This document shows positions 34,900-43,772 of a stretch of 48,138 nt of DNA, piece after piece. Position 1 is the first letter of the stretch; each line of letters begins with the position of its first letter. The notes beneath the pieces were generated by a model that did no database searches, was not told the origin of the DNA, and worked only from the letters and a program-made list of their open reading frames with translations. The stretch spans positions 34,605-82,742 of the forward strand of contig JANPRD010000012.1 of NCBI GenBank assembly GCA_024699715.1, in the 5' to 3' direction. The DNA comes from Candidatus Methanophagales archaeon. Its GTDB lineage: Archaea; Halobacteriota; Syntropharchaeia; Alkanophagales; Methanospirareceae. Both the position numbers and the translations under genes were made by a program.

Positions 34900-36214
34900 T
34901 CACCGCTTTGAATGAAGTGAGTAATTGGAGCCGAGCAGGAATTTCACATACCTCAAAACGCTTTTCGCCGTCAGTTTCAGCAAAGAAGGGCGACGCAAGA
35001 ACTCCCGTAGCACATCAAGAAGCACGACAGAGGGAAAATCCATGTCGCCTCCCGAAACCTTTCGCAGCAAATCCGAATGCTTGAAGCATGAAAAAATCTG
35101 CTCAAACTCCGCATCTGTGAGCATGCATCTCAAACGATGCACACGCAACCCAAACGAAATCTCTCCGCCGAGTAAGCGACGCCATTCACGCTCGTATTCG
35201 CTCAAAACGGAAAAATCACCGCTCAACGCAGCCTCCGCAGCCTTCTCACCTGCGAGCCTCCCGCATTTCAAAGCGTAGAAGACGCCTCCGCCTGAAATCG
35301 GCTTCACCTGACAAGCAGCATCACCAACGAGCAACACGCCTCGCTCCGCAGACGCCGTCCTGCCACGCAAACCGAGAGGAATCGCACCCGCATTCAACGC
35401 AAGCAGCACTCGCCTACTCGCTCGCTCACGGTCTTCGCCGACGCTTCGGCTGCGGACGACGGGATGCCTGAAAAGAGCGCTCAAGAGCGAGAGCGGGTCT
35501 TTCGGCTCTGTGGAAGAAGTGCGAAAAGAGGAACGGAGAGGAGACCTCGGGGTCAACACAAAGCCCGACACGAGAGACGCATTCACCCGCAGGAACAGAC
35601 CAAGCGAAGAATCCGGGGGCAATCTTCCTGCCTACGAAGACCTCTGCGAGCCTTTCATGCTCGTAAGCGCACTCCGCTTGCACACAGCTCAAAATCTTGT
35701 GTTCCTCGTTTAAGCCTGCGCTCCTCGCAACAACACTACAAACGCCGTCCGCACCAACGACAACCTTCGCTCGTATCTCACGAAACCCCGCAGGAGTTGC
35801 GAATTTCAGCGTGGAGAAGCCTCGCTCCCTGCGCAGAGAAACGACCTTCGCATGCGTCTGTATTTCAGCACCCGCACGGACAGCGGACTCCGCAAGCAAG
35901 CGGTCAAAAATCGCCCGATGAATGACCACCGCATTCTCGTAAGGGATGCGGATTTCTGTGTTGAACGGTGAGTAGGCGACGACGCCCTTCACCTCGGATG
36001 CGACGCAACGCCACTTCTCACGAATCCCACTTTCTTCCAACGCTTTCTTGCTGACGAGCCCTGCACACTGAACGGGATTTCCAAGCGATGCATGCTCCTC
36101 CAAAATGAGCGTCTTCGCTCCCCTTAACGCCGAAAATCTCGCAGTCGTGCAGCCTGCAGGACCACCGCCTACGACAACAACATCGTATTCCTCCCTACCA
36201 CCACAAACGGACAT
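34900..36214 (-). CDS. Geranylgeranyl reductase-family flavoprotein, frameshifted
   Basis: The first frame begins at ATG 36214 and has the FAD-binding YDVVVVGGGPAGCTTARFSA, the PVQCAGLVS region typical of digeranylgeranylglycerophospholipid reductases, and KVVVGADGVCSVVAR. The second frame has AGAIPLGLRGRT and GVLLVGDAACQVKPISGGGVFYAL, the second FAD motif, and the C-terminal domain. The switch needs one surplus base between about 35480 and 35552; a run of four G at 35549-35552 is a candidate. The enzyme saturates the isoprenoid chains of archaeal lipids. It diverges from L24. An upstream extension of the first frame to 36388 is not credible as coding. Confidence 0.83.
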
Positions 36215-36255
36215 ATCTATGTGTCTTCTTTGGAAAGGGAAGAGTGCGGGGAGGG

Positions 36256-36278
36256 AAAAAAGATATATATGTATATGG
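36256..36278 (+). promoter_or_regulatory. TATA box region for L24
   Basis: AAAAAAGATATATATGTATATGG has an A-rich upstream element and a TATA core. The predicted start near 36295 leaves a leader of about 75 bases before the L24 ATG. Confidence 0.5.
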
Positions 36279-36304
36279 CATGTTTGCATGTAACGGAGGG
36301 AGCT

Positions 36305-36350
36305 GCGGACATGTGCCGCCGAGTGCTGCCCGAGCGCAATATGTGGTGGC
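36305..36350 (+). promoter_or_regulatory. GC-rich leader with alternative hairpins before L24
   Basis: GCGG at 36305-36308 can pair with CCGC at 36316-36319 around a 7-base loop. GCCGCC at 36315-36320 can instead pair with GGTGGC at 36345-36350, which lies just before the ribosome-binding region (GGGAGAGGTGA, 36351-36361). The two foldings exclude each other. The region is much richer in GC than its surroundings. Confidence 0.35.
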
Positions 36351-36369
36351 GGGAGAGGTGAGTGGATGA

Positions 36370-36735
36370 ATGGCTTTAACAAAATCAAGACAGCCGAGGA
36401 AGCAGCGTAAGGCGAGGTTCAATGCACCGCTTCACATCCGAAGGAAGTTCTTGAGTGCGCCGCTTGACGATGCGTTGCGTGAGAAGTTCGGTAGGCGGAG
36501 CTTCCCCATCAGGAAGGGCGACACGGTCAGAATCATGCGTGGCGACTTCAAGGGTCACGAGGGAAAGGTTCTCTCTGTGGATTTGAAGCGGGAGCGAATA
36601 ACCGTTGAGGGCGTTGTCGTTGCGAGAGCCGACCTCTCAGAAGTGCCGAGACCAATTCACCCCTCAAATGTGAAAATCATAAAATTGGACTTGAAAGACA
36701 AGCGAAGGGAAGCAGCTCTCCTACGAGGCTCTTGA
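36370..36735 (+). CDS. rpl24: Ribosomal protein L24 (L26e family)
   Basis: The 121-residue protein has the basic N-terminal stretch typical of archaeal L24 ([17 protein letters not shown]) and the KOW motif [21 protein letters not shown] (about 50-70). It ends with [16 protein letters not shown]. It binds 23S rRNA early in assembly. In most archaea rpl24 sits inside the spc operon between L14 and S4e; here it stands alone with its own promoter and leader. Confidence 0.95.
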   Translation: MALTKSRQPRKQRKARFNAPLHIRRKFLSAPLDDALREKFGRRSFPIRKGDTVRIMRGDFKGHEGKVLSVDLKRERITVEGVVVARADLSEVPRPIHPSNVKIIKLDLKDKRREAALLRGS

Positions 36736-36750
36736 CGCAAGTAGCAAAAA

Positions 36751-37357
36751 TTATTCGTTTTCCTTCAGAGCAAAAACCTCCTCATAAAGCTTCTTCGCAC
36801 GCTCAACAGCTGGATGATTTGCCCCAAGCTTCTCTTTGAACTCTTTAAGCGCCTCTTCAATGCTCATTCTGCGGTCATGAGCAATTAAATTGTCAGCACA
36901 CGCAACAATCTTCTCCTCAATAGTTTCAGGAATGAAATCTTTTGCTGGCAATCCCAAATTTTTAGCCTCTTCAGCAGGAATTCCAGCGCCTATATGCCTC
37001 TCAATAATCCTCACTATTCGCTCGTCAAGACCCAGCGACCTCGCAATCTCCGCTCCTACATATGCGTGCTTAATGCCGTGTGTGCGAGACCTGCCGATGT
37101 CGTGCAGTAATGCGCCTCTGAACACTAATTCCTCGTCCACTTCCTCGCCGCCTCTCTCTTTGCTTCCCTCTTCCGCCTCACACTCGCCTCCTTCAGAGCT
37201 GCGTGAGCGTCCGGCGTTTTGAGTTTCTCAAGCGAGCAATCTCAAGTGCAAGCTCGGCGACGGCGATGCAATGCCTGATGACCTCTTCTGAACATCCGAC
37301 TTTGCGCAAAATTTCAACACACTCGCCCTTTATTCTCTCTTCAGTCGCCGCATCCAT
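36751..37357 (-). CDS. HD-domain (TIGR00295-like) hydrolase, frameshifted
   Basis: The C-terminal frame has GALLHDIGRSRTHGIKHAYVGAEIA, the HD-domain signature of a family of archaeal HDIG proteins, and KIVACADNLIAHDRR. The family N-terminus (VEILRKVGCSEEVIRHCIAVA, then ELALEIARL) is in another frame starting at ATG 37357, inside the 3' end of the TFE gene. One surplus base in the run of four T at 37217-37220 joins them. The joint lies in a low-complexity insertion (EGGECEAEEGSKERGGEE) between the two conserved parts. The substrate is unknown; nucleotide phosphohydrolase activity is typical for HD proteins. Confidence 0.82.
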
Positions 37358-37866
37358 CGCTCTAATACTTCAATCTGCTCCTCTAATTGCCTTATCATTG
37401 GCTCATTGTCAACATATTCAAGGGGCATATTGCATTCATCACACCAGAAATTCATCGCAGCAGCCTCTTCAAAGGATATTCGTTGGCACTTGCACTGGTA
37501 AAACATCCCGCTTCGCTCCCTCTCTATGCGAGCTTGCAACTCTTTCAACTTTCGCTCTATGTCCTGCATAATTAAATGCTTCACTCTGCCGAAATCTATC
37601 CGCCACCAGTATGTAATCCAACCGCTCTCGTCGTCCTTTTCCGTGCGATACTCCGCAATACGACAGTCGTAGAGCGTGTAAAGCACTTTCCGCACTTCCG
37701 TGAGCTTCACATCCGTCCGCTTCGCAAGCTCCTCATCCGTGACCTCCCCTTCAGGAACTGCCTCCAAAATCTTCAGCCCCTCATCTCCAACGAGCTTCCT
37801 GAGGAACTCTCTGACAAGAGAGCCGTTTGAGCCGAATCTCTGCCACAGCGCACACTCCGCCATCAC
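37330..37866 (-). CDS. tfe: Transcription initiation factor E (TFE alpha)
   Basis: The 178-residue protein has the winged-helix domain (EGEVTDEELAKRTDVKLTEV and VRKVLYTLYDCRIAEYR, about 35-75), a connecting coiled helix, and a C-terminal zinc ribbon (FYQCKCQRISFEEAAA, then FWCDECNMPLEY). The first half of the ribbon has CxC rather than CxxC spacing. It stabilises the open promoter complex with RNA polymerase. The HD gene starts within its last 28 bases, so the two are translationally coupled. It begins MMAE, and either Met may be the start. Confidence 0.94.
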   Translation of the reverse strand: MMAECALWQRFGSNGSLVREFLRKLVGDEGLKILEAVPEGEVTDEELAKRTDVKLTEVRKVLYTLYDCRIAEYRTEKDDESGWITYWWRIDFGRVKHLIMQDIERKLKELQARIERERSGMFYQCKCQRISFEEAAAMNFWCDECNMPLEYVDNEPMIRQLEEQIEVLERWMRRLKRE

Positions 37867-38017
37867 TTTAAAATTATTTTCAAATTAATTTAAATTTTCT
37901 GCATCTCTTCAGGCTCTCCTATATTCACTCCGCAACCTTCATCTGCACGACATGCATGCAAAGGAATTTTTAGAGAAAAATGAAGAATGAAAGAGAGGGA
38001 AAGAGAGGGAGAGGGTC

Positions 38018-39187
38018 TTGAGCGACAAAATACTTGTGTTGTGCGTGGACAGGGACAACGATGTTGGAGAGAAAGCGGGAGTGGAGACGCCTGTCGTCGG
38101 AAAGACTGCCGTTGAAGATGCTGCAAAGAAATTCGCACTCGCAGACCCCGAAGATTCTGATGTGAATGCTCTCTTCGCAGCACTCAAAATCTATGAAGAT
38201 TTAAAAGAGCGAACAGCACAGCAAAAAGAAAGCGAAGAAGGAGCAGAAATTGCGTTAATTGCAGGCGACAGAGACATCGGTGTGAAATCTGACACGAAAA
38301 TAGCATCGCAGTTGGATGAAGTATTAGCGAGAACAGGTGCAAAAAGGGCGATAATCGTGACAGATGGCAGTGAAGATGAGGAGATTCTGCCGATTGTTCA
38401 GTCAAGGATGCGTATTGATGCGGTTCGCAGGGTCGTCGTCAGGCAGAGTGAGCCTTTAGAGAGCGGTTTTTACATGCTAAAGCGTTTGTTTGAGGAGGAG
38501 AAGTTCTCTCGTTCCTTCCTTACGCCTTTGGGTCTTGCGATGCTCGCAATCTCAATCTCGCTCATTTTGGGTCAGCCTTCCCTCTCCATCGGTCTCATTC
38601 TCGGCATTCTCGGCATTTACGCTCTTCTTAAAGGCATCGGTCTCGGCGGCGTCCTCGCTGATTTCATCGCAGCGATGCGCTCCTCGCTTTACACGGGCAA
38701 AATCTCATTCGTCACGGACATCTGCGCTCTCGTTCTTGCGCTCGCAGGCGCATTTCAGGGGACGCTCTCCGCTCTCTCGCTCCTTCCTGAAATTCACACA
38801 GAGAGCTTCAGCGGTTCTATACTTGTTGCAACTGCTTTCGTCAGGGCTTCAATATGGTGGTTTATCTGCGCTGCTGTCGCTATTGTTGTAGGTAAAATGA
38901 TGAATATGGTGATAGAAGGCGAGAGAATCGTGAGGCAGTGGGCAATCCTTTTCTCAATCGTCGCATCCGGTCTCATTTTATATGGAGGTTCTGAATGTAT
39001 TATGGCAATAAGTGGAATAAACGGAGGAAACGCATGGGAAGGTTACCAAATTCTGTTCTTCTCTATTCTCGGTGCTGTCTTTTTATCCTTTATCGGTGTC
39101 AGAATATCGTGGTATGCGAGAGGTAGAAAGTGGATGGAAGAGCAAGGAGAGCAGGGAGAGCAGAGTGGGCGGAGAGTGCGAGCGTGA
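38018..39187 (+). CDS. DUF373 family membrane protein
   Basis: The 389-residue product starts at TTG 38018 (SDKILVLCVDRDNDVGEKAG), a typical DUF373 N-terminus. The soluble domain (1-150) has IALIAGDRDIGVKSDTKIA and ARTGAKRAIIVTDGSEDEE. It is followed by about six or seven membrane helices (170-370). The family is archaeal and of unknown function. The purine-rich leader (GAGAGGGAAAGAGAGGG) contains the ribosome-binding site. The C-terminal tail is charged and repetitive (EEQGEQGEQSG). Confidence 0.9.
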   Translation: MSDKILVLCVDRDNDVGEKAGVETPVVGKTAVEDAAKKFALADPEDSDVNALFAALKIYEDLKERTAQQKESEEGAEIALIAGDRDIGVKSDTKIASQLDEVLARTGAKRAIIVTDGSEDEEILPIVQSRMRIDAVRRVVVRQSEPLESGFYMLKRLFEEEKFSRSFLTPLGLAMLAISISLILGQPSLSIGLILGILGIYALLKGIGLGGVLADFIAAMRSSLYTGKISFVTDICALVLALAGAFQGTLSALSLLPEIHTESFSGSILVATAFVRASIWWFICAAVAIVVGKMMNMVIEGERIVRQWAILFSIVASGLILYGGSECIMAISGINGGNAWEGYQILFFSILGAVFLSFIGVRISWYARGRKWMEEQGEQGEQSGRRVRA

Positions 39188-39236
39188 AGTTACGGTTAAA
39201 GGCGATGTAGCTGCGGAAGAAGCGGAAAATTAAAAA

Positions 39237-40529
39237 ATGGAGGGGGAGACTTCGCATTTGAAAATGGGAAGTGGTAAAACGCTTGTTGAGAAGATATTGA
39301 GTGAGCGATTGCATCGTGAAGTTCAGGCGGGAGAGATTGTAGTCGTGCCTGTTGACCTCGTTTTCGCACACGACGGGACGCTTCCGATGGCGATGGAGCA
39401 GATGCGGAAGTTGGGCGTTGAAAGCGTGTTTGATGCTCGCAAGGTCATTGCGGTCTGCGACCATGCGGTTCCACCGCCAAGCGAGAAAGTTGCGAACATT
39501 CACGCAGCGATGCGTGCATTTGCTCGTGCGAATAAATTCACGCTCTACGAGAACGGCGAGGGCATCTGCCACCAGATTGTCCTTGAACGCTTCTCCGCTC
39601 CGACGAAAATCATCATCGGTGCGGACTCGCACTCATGCACGCACGGAGCAGTCGCAGCTTTCGCAACAGGCATGGGCTCTACGGATGTCGCCGCAATCTT
39701 AGCATACGGAAAGACTTGGGTGAGAGTGCCTGAGAGCATCCGTGTTGAAATTTCTGGCGAACTTCCAGAGGGCGTCTCCTCAAAGGATGTCTTCCTTCAC
39801 TTAATCGGCGAAATCGGTGAAGACGGCGCAGCATACAAGAGCATTGAGTTCGTCGGCTCTTCTGTTGAAGAAATGAGCGTCGCAGAGCGAGCCACGCTCA
39901 CTAACATGGCTGTTGAAGCGGGTGCGAAGTGCGGAATATGTCCTGCAGACCGCAGAACGAGAGAATTCCTCCGTGAGCAAGGTAGAGAGGAGGAGTTCAG
40001 GGAAGTTTCCCCCGACAAGAATGCAGATTACGAGGAAGAGTTTGAGATTGAGGCGGGAAAAGTTGAGCCGATGGTCGCATGTCCGCACAAAGTTTCAAAT
40101 GTGAGAGCGGTCTCTGAGTGTGAAGGCGTTGAAGTAGATGTCGTTTGCATCGGTTCTTGCACAAACGGTAGGATTGAAGACCTGCGAAAAGCGGCGAAAA
40201 TCCTCAAGGGAAAGAAAGTCGCACCCGACACGAGACTGCTCGTTTGCCCGGCATCAAGAAAAGTATTCGTTCAAGCGGTTCGTGAGCATCTCATTGAAAT
40301 CTTTTTGGAGGCAGGAGCATCTGTTTTGACGCCTTCCTGCTCTTTCTGCATCGGCAGAACTGTCGCTCTCGCAGACGGGGAGGTCGCACTCTCCACTCAA
40401 AACCGCAACTTCAAAGGCAGAATGGGAAACAAAAACGCCGAAATATACCTTTGCAGTCCTGAAACAGCAGCAGCTTCCGCAGTCCAAGGGAAAATTACAG
40501 ACCCAAGAGCGGTAGCAAGCAAGCGGTAG
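39237..40529 (+). CDS. leuC: 3-isopropylmalate dehydratase / homoaconitase large subunit
   Basis: The 430-residue product is a full-length aconitase-family large subunit. It has DHAVPPPSEK, GADSHSCTHGAVAAFATGMG, and three cluster cysteines in VCIGSCTNGRIEDLR and PSCSFCIGRTVAL. The 4Fe-4S cluster isomerises isopropylmalate in leucine synthesis, or homocitrate in methanogen coenzyme B synthesis; the sequence alone does not let me choose. The small subunit is not adjacent. ATG 39237 is 49 bases after the DUF373 stop; ATG 39264 (MGSGKTLVEKIL) has GGAGGGGGA 17 bases before it and is an alternative start. Confidence 0.92.
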   Translation: MEGETSHLKMGSGKTLVEKILSERLHREVQAGEIVVVPVDLVFAHDGTLPMAMEQMRKLGVESVFDARKVIAVCDHAVPPPSEKVANIHAAMRAFARANKFTLYENGEGICHQIVLERFSAPTKIIIGADSHSCTHGAVAAFATGMGSTDVAAILAYGKTWVRVPESIRVEISGELPEGVSSKDVFLHLIGEIGEDGAAYKSIEFVGSSVEEMSVAERATLTNMAVEAGAKCGICPADRRTREFLREQGREEEFREVSPDKNADYEEEFEIEAGKVEPMVACPHKVSNVRAVSECEGVEVDVVCIGSCTNGRIEDLRKAAKILKGKKVAPDTRLLVCPASRKVFVQAVREHLIEIFLEAGASVLTPSCSFCIGRTVALADGEVALSTQNRNFKGRMGNKNAEIYLCSPETAAASAVQGKITDPRAVASKR

Positions 40530-40555
40530 CAAGCAGCAGTCGCTTTAAGCGTGTG

Positions 40556-41635
40556 TTAGCGGAGCGGGATTGCACCGAAAAGAAAAGCATCGCATTTCAG
40601 CAGTTCTTCCCACGCATTCCTGCAAGGGCATTCCAGCGAAGAAAAAACGCTCAAATCTTGCGTCAGGTTGAATTTTTTTATTGCTTTCGCCACCGAGCTG
40701 TCGCACTTACCGCAGTTGTGCGGACCACGAGGCGCTCCAGCTGCGACAGGGTCCGAAATCACGACCTTTTCTGGAAACTCGCTCTTAATTCGCTCAACGG
40801 CTGCGACCGCACTCCAAAGCCACGGCGGTCGGTATATATTTCTAAACCAGAGCCTCTCAACGAAAGTTCCACGCTGCACATTACAAAGGTTTAGCGAGAA
40901 TGTTGAGGCGTAGCGATGAACCTCACGAGCAGAACGCAGTGCATCCTCAATCGCCTCTCGCTCCGAGACGAAAGGAGGCTTCAAAAGCAGATAAACTTTC
41001 ACTTTCGCACCGCATTTCCTCACAATTTCCGCCGCATTTTTGAAGTCATCCAGCGTGAAACCCTTGTTTATGTATTCATTTCTGATGAAATCATTTGCAG
41101 TTTCCAAGCCGAATGCGACTTCAAGCGTTGCATTTCGCATGAAATCAAAATCAGAACCAGCATTTCCAGCACTTCCAGCACTTCCCACACCCTTTTCACG
41201 CTCAAGCACGGCGACGCACTCGCTCACCTTCTCCTCACTCACAAATTCAGGTCTCGTCTCCACAATAACTTTCACGCAATTCTCAGGCAACATCCGAAGC
41301 ATTCGCAGTCTCGTTTCAGGAGAAATCTCAGCATCGTCAAAGAAACTGCCAGATGTGAATATTTTAAGCATGAACACTTCCCCTTTTCCTCCATCTTTCC
41401 CTACTTTGCTCTCGTTTAACGCCACTTTCAATTGCTTAACGATTTCTTCTTGCGATATTTTCGGCGAAGATTCATGCCAGAATCCGCACATTCGGCATGA
41501 ACGCCAACTGCAGCCCCGTGTGCGAAGAATGACCGTGAGCGTTTTCACTGGGCGACGCTCCTCCGCAAAGAAATCTTCACTCACCCAGAAGCGTGTGCTT
41601 TCCGCCGAAAAGCGGTATGCTTTCTTTCTCCTCAC
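40556..41635 (-). CDS. Archaeosine biosynthesis radical SAM protein RaSEA
   Basis: The 359-residue protein has the radical SAM cluster motif TRGCSWRSCRMCGFWHES (CxxxxCxxC, about 35-52), typical of RaSEA, plus VEVAFGLETANDFIRNEY-like segments and VYLLLKPPFVSEREAIED. RaSEA works with archaeosine synthase ArcS to turn a lysine-preQ0 adduct into archaeosine at tRNA position 15. Two low-complexity insertions (GKDGGKGE and GVGSAGSAGNAGSD) interrupt loops. It converges on leuC with a 26-base gap. Confidence 0.88.
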   Translation of the reverse strand: MRRKKAYRFSAESTRFWVSEDFFAEERRPVKTLTVILRTRGCSWRSCRMCGFWHESSPKISQEEIVKQLKVALNESKVGKDGGKGEVFMLKIFTSGSFFDDAEISPETRLRMLRMLPENCVKVIVETRPEFVSEEKVSECVAVLEREKGVGSAGSAGNAGSDFDFMRNATLEVAFGLETANDFIRNEYINKGFTLDDFKNAAEIVRKCGAKVKVYLLLKPPFVSEREAIEDALRSAREVHRYASTFSLNLCNVQRGTFVERLWFRNIYRPPWLWSAVAAVERIKSEFPEKVVISDPVAAGAPRGPHNCGKCDSSVAKAIKKFNLTQDLSVFSSLECPCRNAWEELLKCDAFLFGAIPLR

Positions 41636-41759
41636 TTCAACTCTCCTTCCTCACATTATCTCGTCTATTTCACATTTTCTTTATTTTTTCTTTTGCACTT
41701 TTGATAAATAATTGGGGGAGAGCTAACTTTTTAAGAAGACGAGGAGGAATCCAAAAATA

Positions 41760-42863
41760 ATGCTCAAGCTTGTTTCGGAGAGGAACGAGGGCGTGAAGAC
41801 AGCAAGGAAGAGCAAAACAGAAGACATAGTGAGGCGAGTAGGCGTGATAACAGCGGAGAGCGTGCATCTTAGAGATTATCCGCTGAGGAATCCAGTGGCG
41901 ATTTTCAACGCATCACTCACAATTGATGGCGATTATGCGGTTTTGTATGGGCGGATAGTCCTCGGATACTTCACTTATGCGAGTGCGATTGCGGAAATTA
42001 GGGTTCCTATTGCGGATATTCAATCTGGAAAGATAAAAAAGCATTTAAATGCGGAAATCGCAATCATTCCAGACAACAATTTTGATATTTGGGGTTGTGA
42101 AGACCCGAGAGTGTGCGAAGTTGACAATAAAATAATCATGACTTACTGCGGTAGAACGGTAAATTACTTTGATGCCTCAAAGAGAGCGAACAGGACGCTT
42201 CCTATTGCTGCGATTCGTCAAGAAAGTGGCAGAGAGAGGGGGAGAGGCGGAGAAGAGGAAGAGGGTGGCAGGAGAGGGCGGGAGAGGTGGCGAAAGATAT
42301 GTGTTTTCAGGCTTCCTATGGAGTTAAGAGACTTTCTTATAAGCGATAAGGATGCATTTGTCTCAAGAATAGGCTCTAATTTGCGCCTATTTCACAGAAT
42401 ACACATGATGGATGAGCGTTTTTATCTTGTAATAAGCGAAATTCCCGAATATGCACTGCGAGCAGTCGGGGGAATAAGCGAAGTTTCCGTCAAGAATACC
42501 GCTCTCGTATTTGAGCATGCTGATTTTGAGGAGCGGATAGGCTGGGGAACGCCACCGATTGAGGTCGCTGCTGGCGAATATCTGTTTCTGCTGCATAGTG
42601 TCTGCAAGGACAAATTTTATCGTGTTTTTGCAGTTCTTATGAATGAAAAAGCGGAAGTTACAGCGGTTACGCCACATTACATAATGGAACCGAGGGAGAA
42701 TTACGAAGTTTACGGGGACAGACCTTTCACTGTTTTCCCCTGCGGCGCTCAAGTTATAGATGATGAAATCATTATTTCATACGGAGCAGCAGATTCTTTC
42801 ATCGGAATAGGTTCTATTGACATCAGCGAACTGCTTTCTGTGCTTGATACGGGCAGATTTTAG
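41760..42863 (+). CDS. GH130-family glycoside phosphorylase-like protein
   Basis: The 367-residue protein has the five-bladed propeller features of GH130: NPVAIFNASLTIDGDYAVLY, IWGCEDPRVCEVDNKIIM with the conserved EDPR, and late motifs GWGTPPIEV, LLHSVCKDKFYRVFAVLM and GAADSFIGIGSIDI. Characterised members phosphorolyse beta-mannosides. Residues about 155-180 are a purine-rich insertion (GRERGRGGEEEEGGRRGRER). AATTGGGGGAG and the ribosome-binding site GAGGAGG precede the ATG. Its natural substrate is unknown; a role in storage or cell-wall glycan use is a guess. Confidence 0.85.
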   Translation: MLKLVSERNEGVKTARKSKTEDIVRRVGVITAESVHLRDYPLRNPVAIFNASLTIDGDYAVLYGRIVLGYFTYASAIAEIRVPIADIQSGKIKKHLNAEIAIIPDNNFDIWGCEDPRVCEVDNKIIMTYCGRTVNYFDASKRANRTLPIAAIRQESGRERGRGGEEEEGGRRGRERWRKICVFRLPMELRDFLISDKDAFVSRIGSNLRLFHRIHMMDERFYLVISEIPEYALRAVGGISEVSVKNTALVFEHADFEERIGWGTPPIEVAAGEYLFLLHSVCKDKFYRVFAVLMNEKAEVTAVTPHYIMEPRENYEVYGDRPFTVFPCGAQVIDDEIIISYGAADSFIGIGSIDISELLSVLDTGRF

Positions 42864-42937
42864 GGGCAAAAGTAGAAAGTGGAGAGAAAAAAGGGAGTGC
42901 GAGGGCAGGGGGCGGGGAAGCACAAACGCCCGCCTAA

Positions 42938-43008
42938 TGCGTCGACCGGGATTCGAACCCGGGCTGTGGGCTTGGAAGGCCCAAGTCATACCGCTAGACC
43001 ATCGACGC
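42938..43008 (-). tRNA. tRNA-Gly (TCC)
   Basis: The 71-base cloverleaf has acceptor GCGTCGA paired with TCGACGC, discriminator A, anticodon loop CTTCCAA (anticodon TCC) and T-loop GGTTCGAATCC. CCA is not encoded. A TATA-like AAAATTTAAATATG lies 25-35 bases upstream on the minus strand. Confidence 0.97.
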
Positions 43009-43078
43009 CCTCTATTTTTTGTTGTTTTGTCATATTTAAATTTTAGACTTCGTAATCTCTACCTCTTCTCACTGCCTC

Positions 43079-43690
43079 CTACTCCTCTTCTTGCGCCCAT
43101 ACGCCCTTTCTGCTCTTCCGCTCCTGCTCCTGTTGCTTCTCTTTTTGTTCGCCCCATCGCTTCGTGTTCAAGTGAATGCCGAAGGCGTCGAGCGCCCTCG
43201 CAACGACGAAATCCACGAGTTCAAGCACGCTTCTCGGCTTATTGTAAAATGCGGGACACGCAGGCATCACGACCGCTCCTGCACGGCGCACTCGCAGCAT
43301 GTTCTCCAAGTGAATCTCGCTGAGTGGCGTCTCCCTCGTCACGAGAACCAAACGGCGATTTTCTTTCAGGCATACCTCCGCAACTCGCTCAATCAGCGTT
43401 GAAGAGATGCCATTCGCTATATTTCCGAGCGTTTTCATGCTGCAAGGCGCTATTATCGCCCCTTCAAATAGGAAAGAGCCACTGCAAACAGGCGCAGTAA
43501 AATCGTTATTTGCGAAGACATGTGTTGCTTTCGCCTCAATCTCCTTCAAATCATATCCCGTTTCTATCTCTATTACTTGCTTTGCGTTCTCAGAAATGAT
43601 TAAGAATGTCTCTGCGTTTTTAAGAAAATCCAAGAGTCTGATGCCGTAGATTACGCCACTTGCGCCTGTGATGCCCACGACAATTCGCAC
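43079..43690 (-). CDS. ubiX: Flavin prenyltransferase UbiX
   Basis: The 203-residue product has VVGITGASGVIYGIRLLDFL at the N-terminus, IIAPCSMKTLGNIANGISST, and RRLVLVTRETPLSEIHLENM, and then the MPACPAFYNKP region, all diagnostic. It makes prenylated FMN for UbiD-type decarboxylases; no ubiD is in the window. The C-terminus carries a charged low-complexity tail (EQKEKQQEQERKSRKG). The flank towards tRNA-Gly (43009-43078) contains the tRNA promoter. Confidence 0.94.
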   Translation of the reverse strand: MRIVVGITGASGVIYGIRLLDFLKNAETFLIISENAKQVIEIETGYDLKEIEAKATHVFANNDFTAPVCSGSFLFEGAIIAPCSMKTLGNIANGISSTLIERVAEVCLKENRRLVLVTRETPLSEIHLENMLRVRRAGAVVMPACPAFYNKPRSVLELVDFVVARALDAFGIHLNTKRWGEQKEKQQEQERKSRKGVWAQEEE

Positions 43691-43772
43691 TTCACACTCC
43701 CCCTCTCCTCTAACTCGGCATCCTTCTCTCTGCTCTCACGCCAACTAGGGCTTGGGGAACTGAAGCTTAGTT

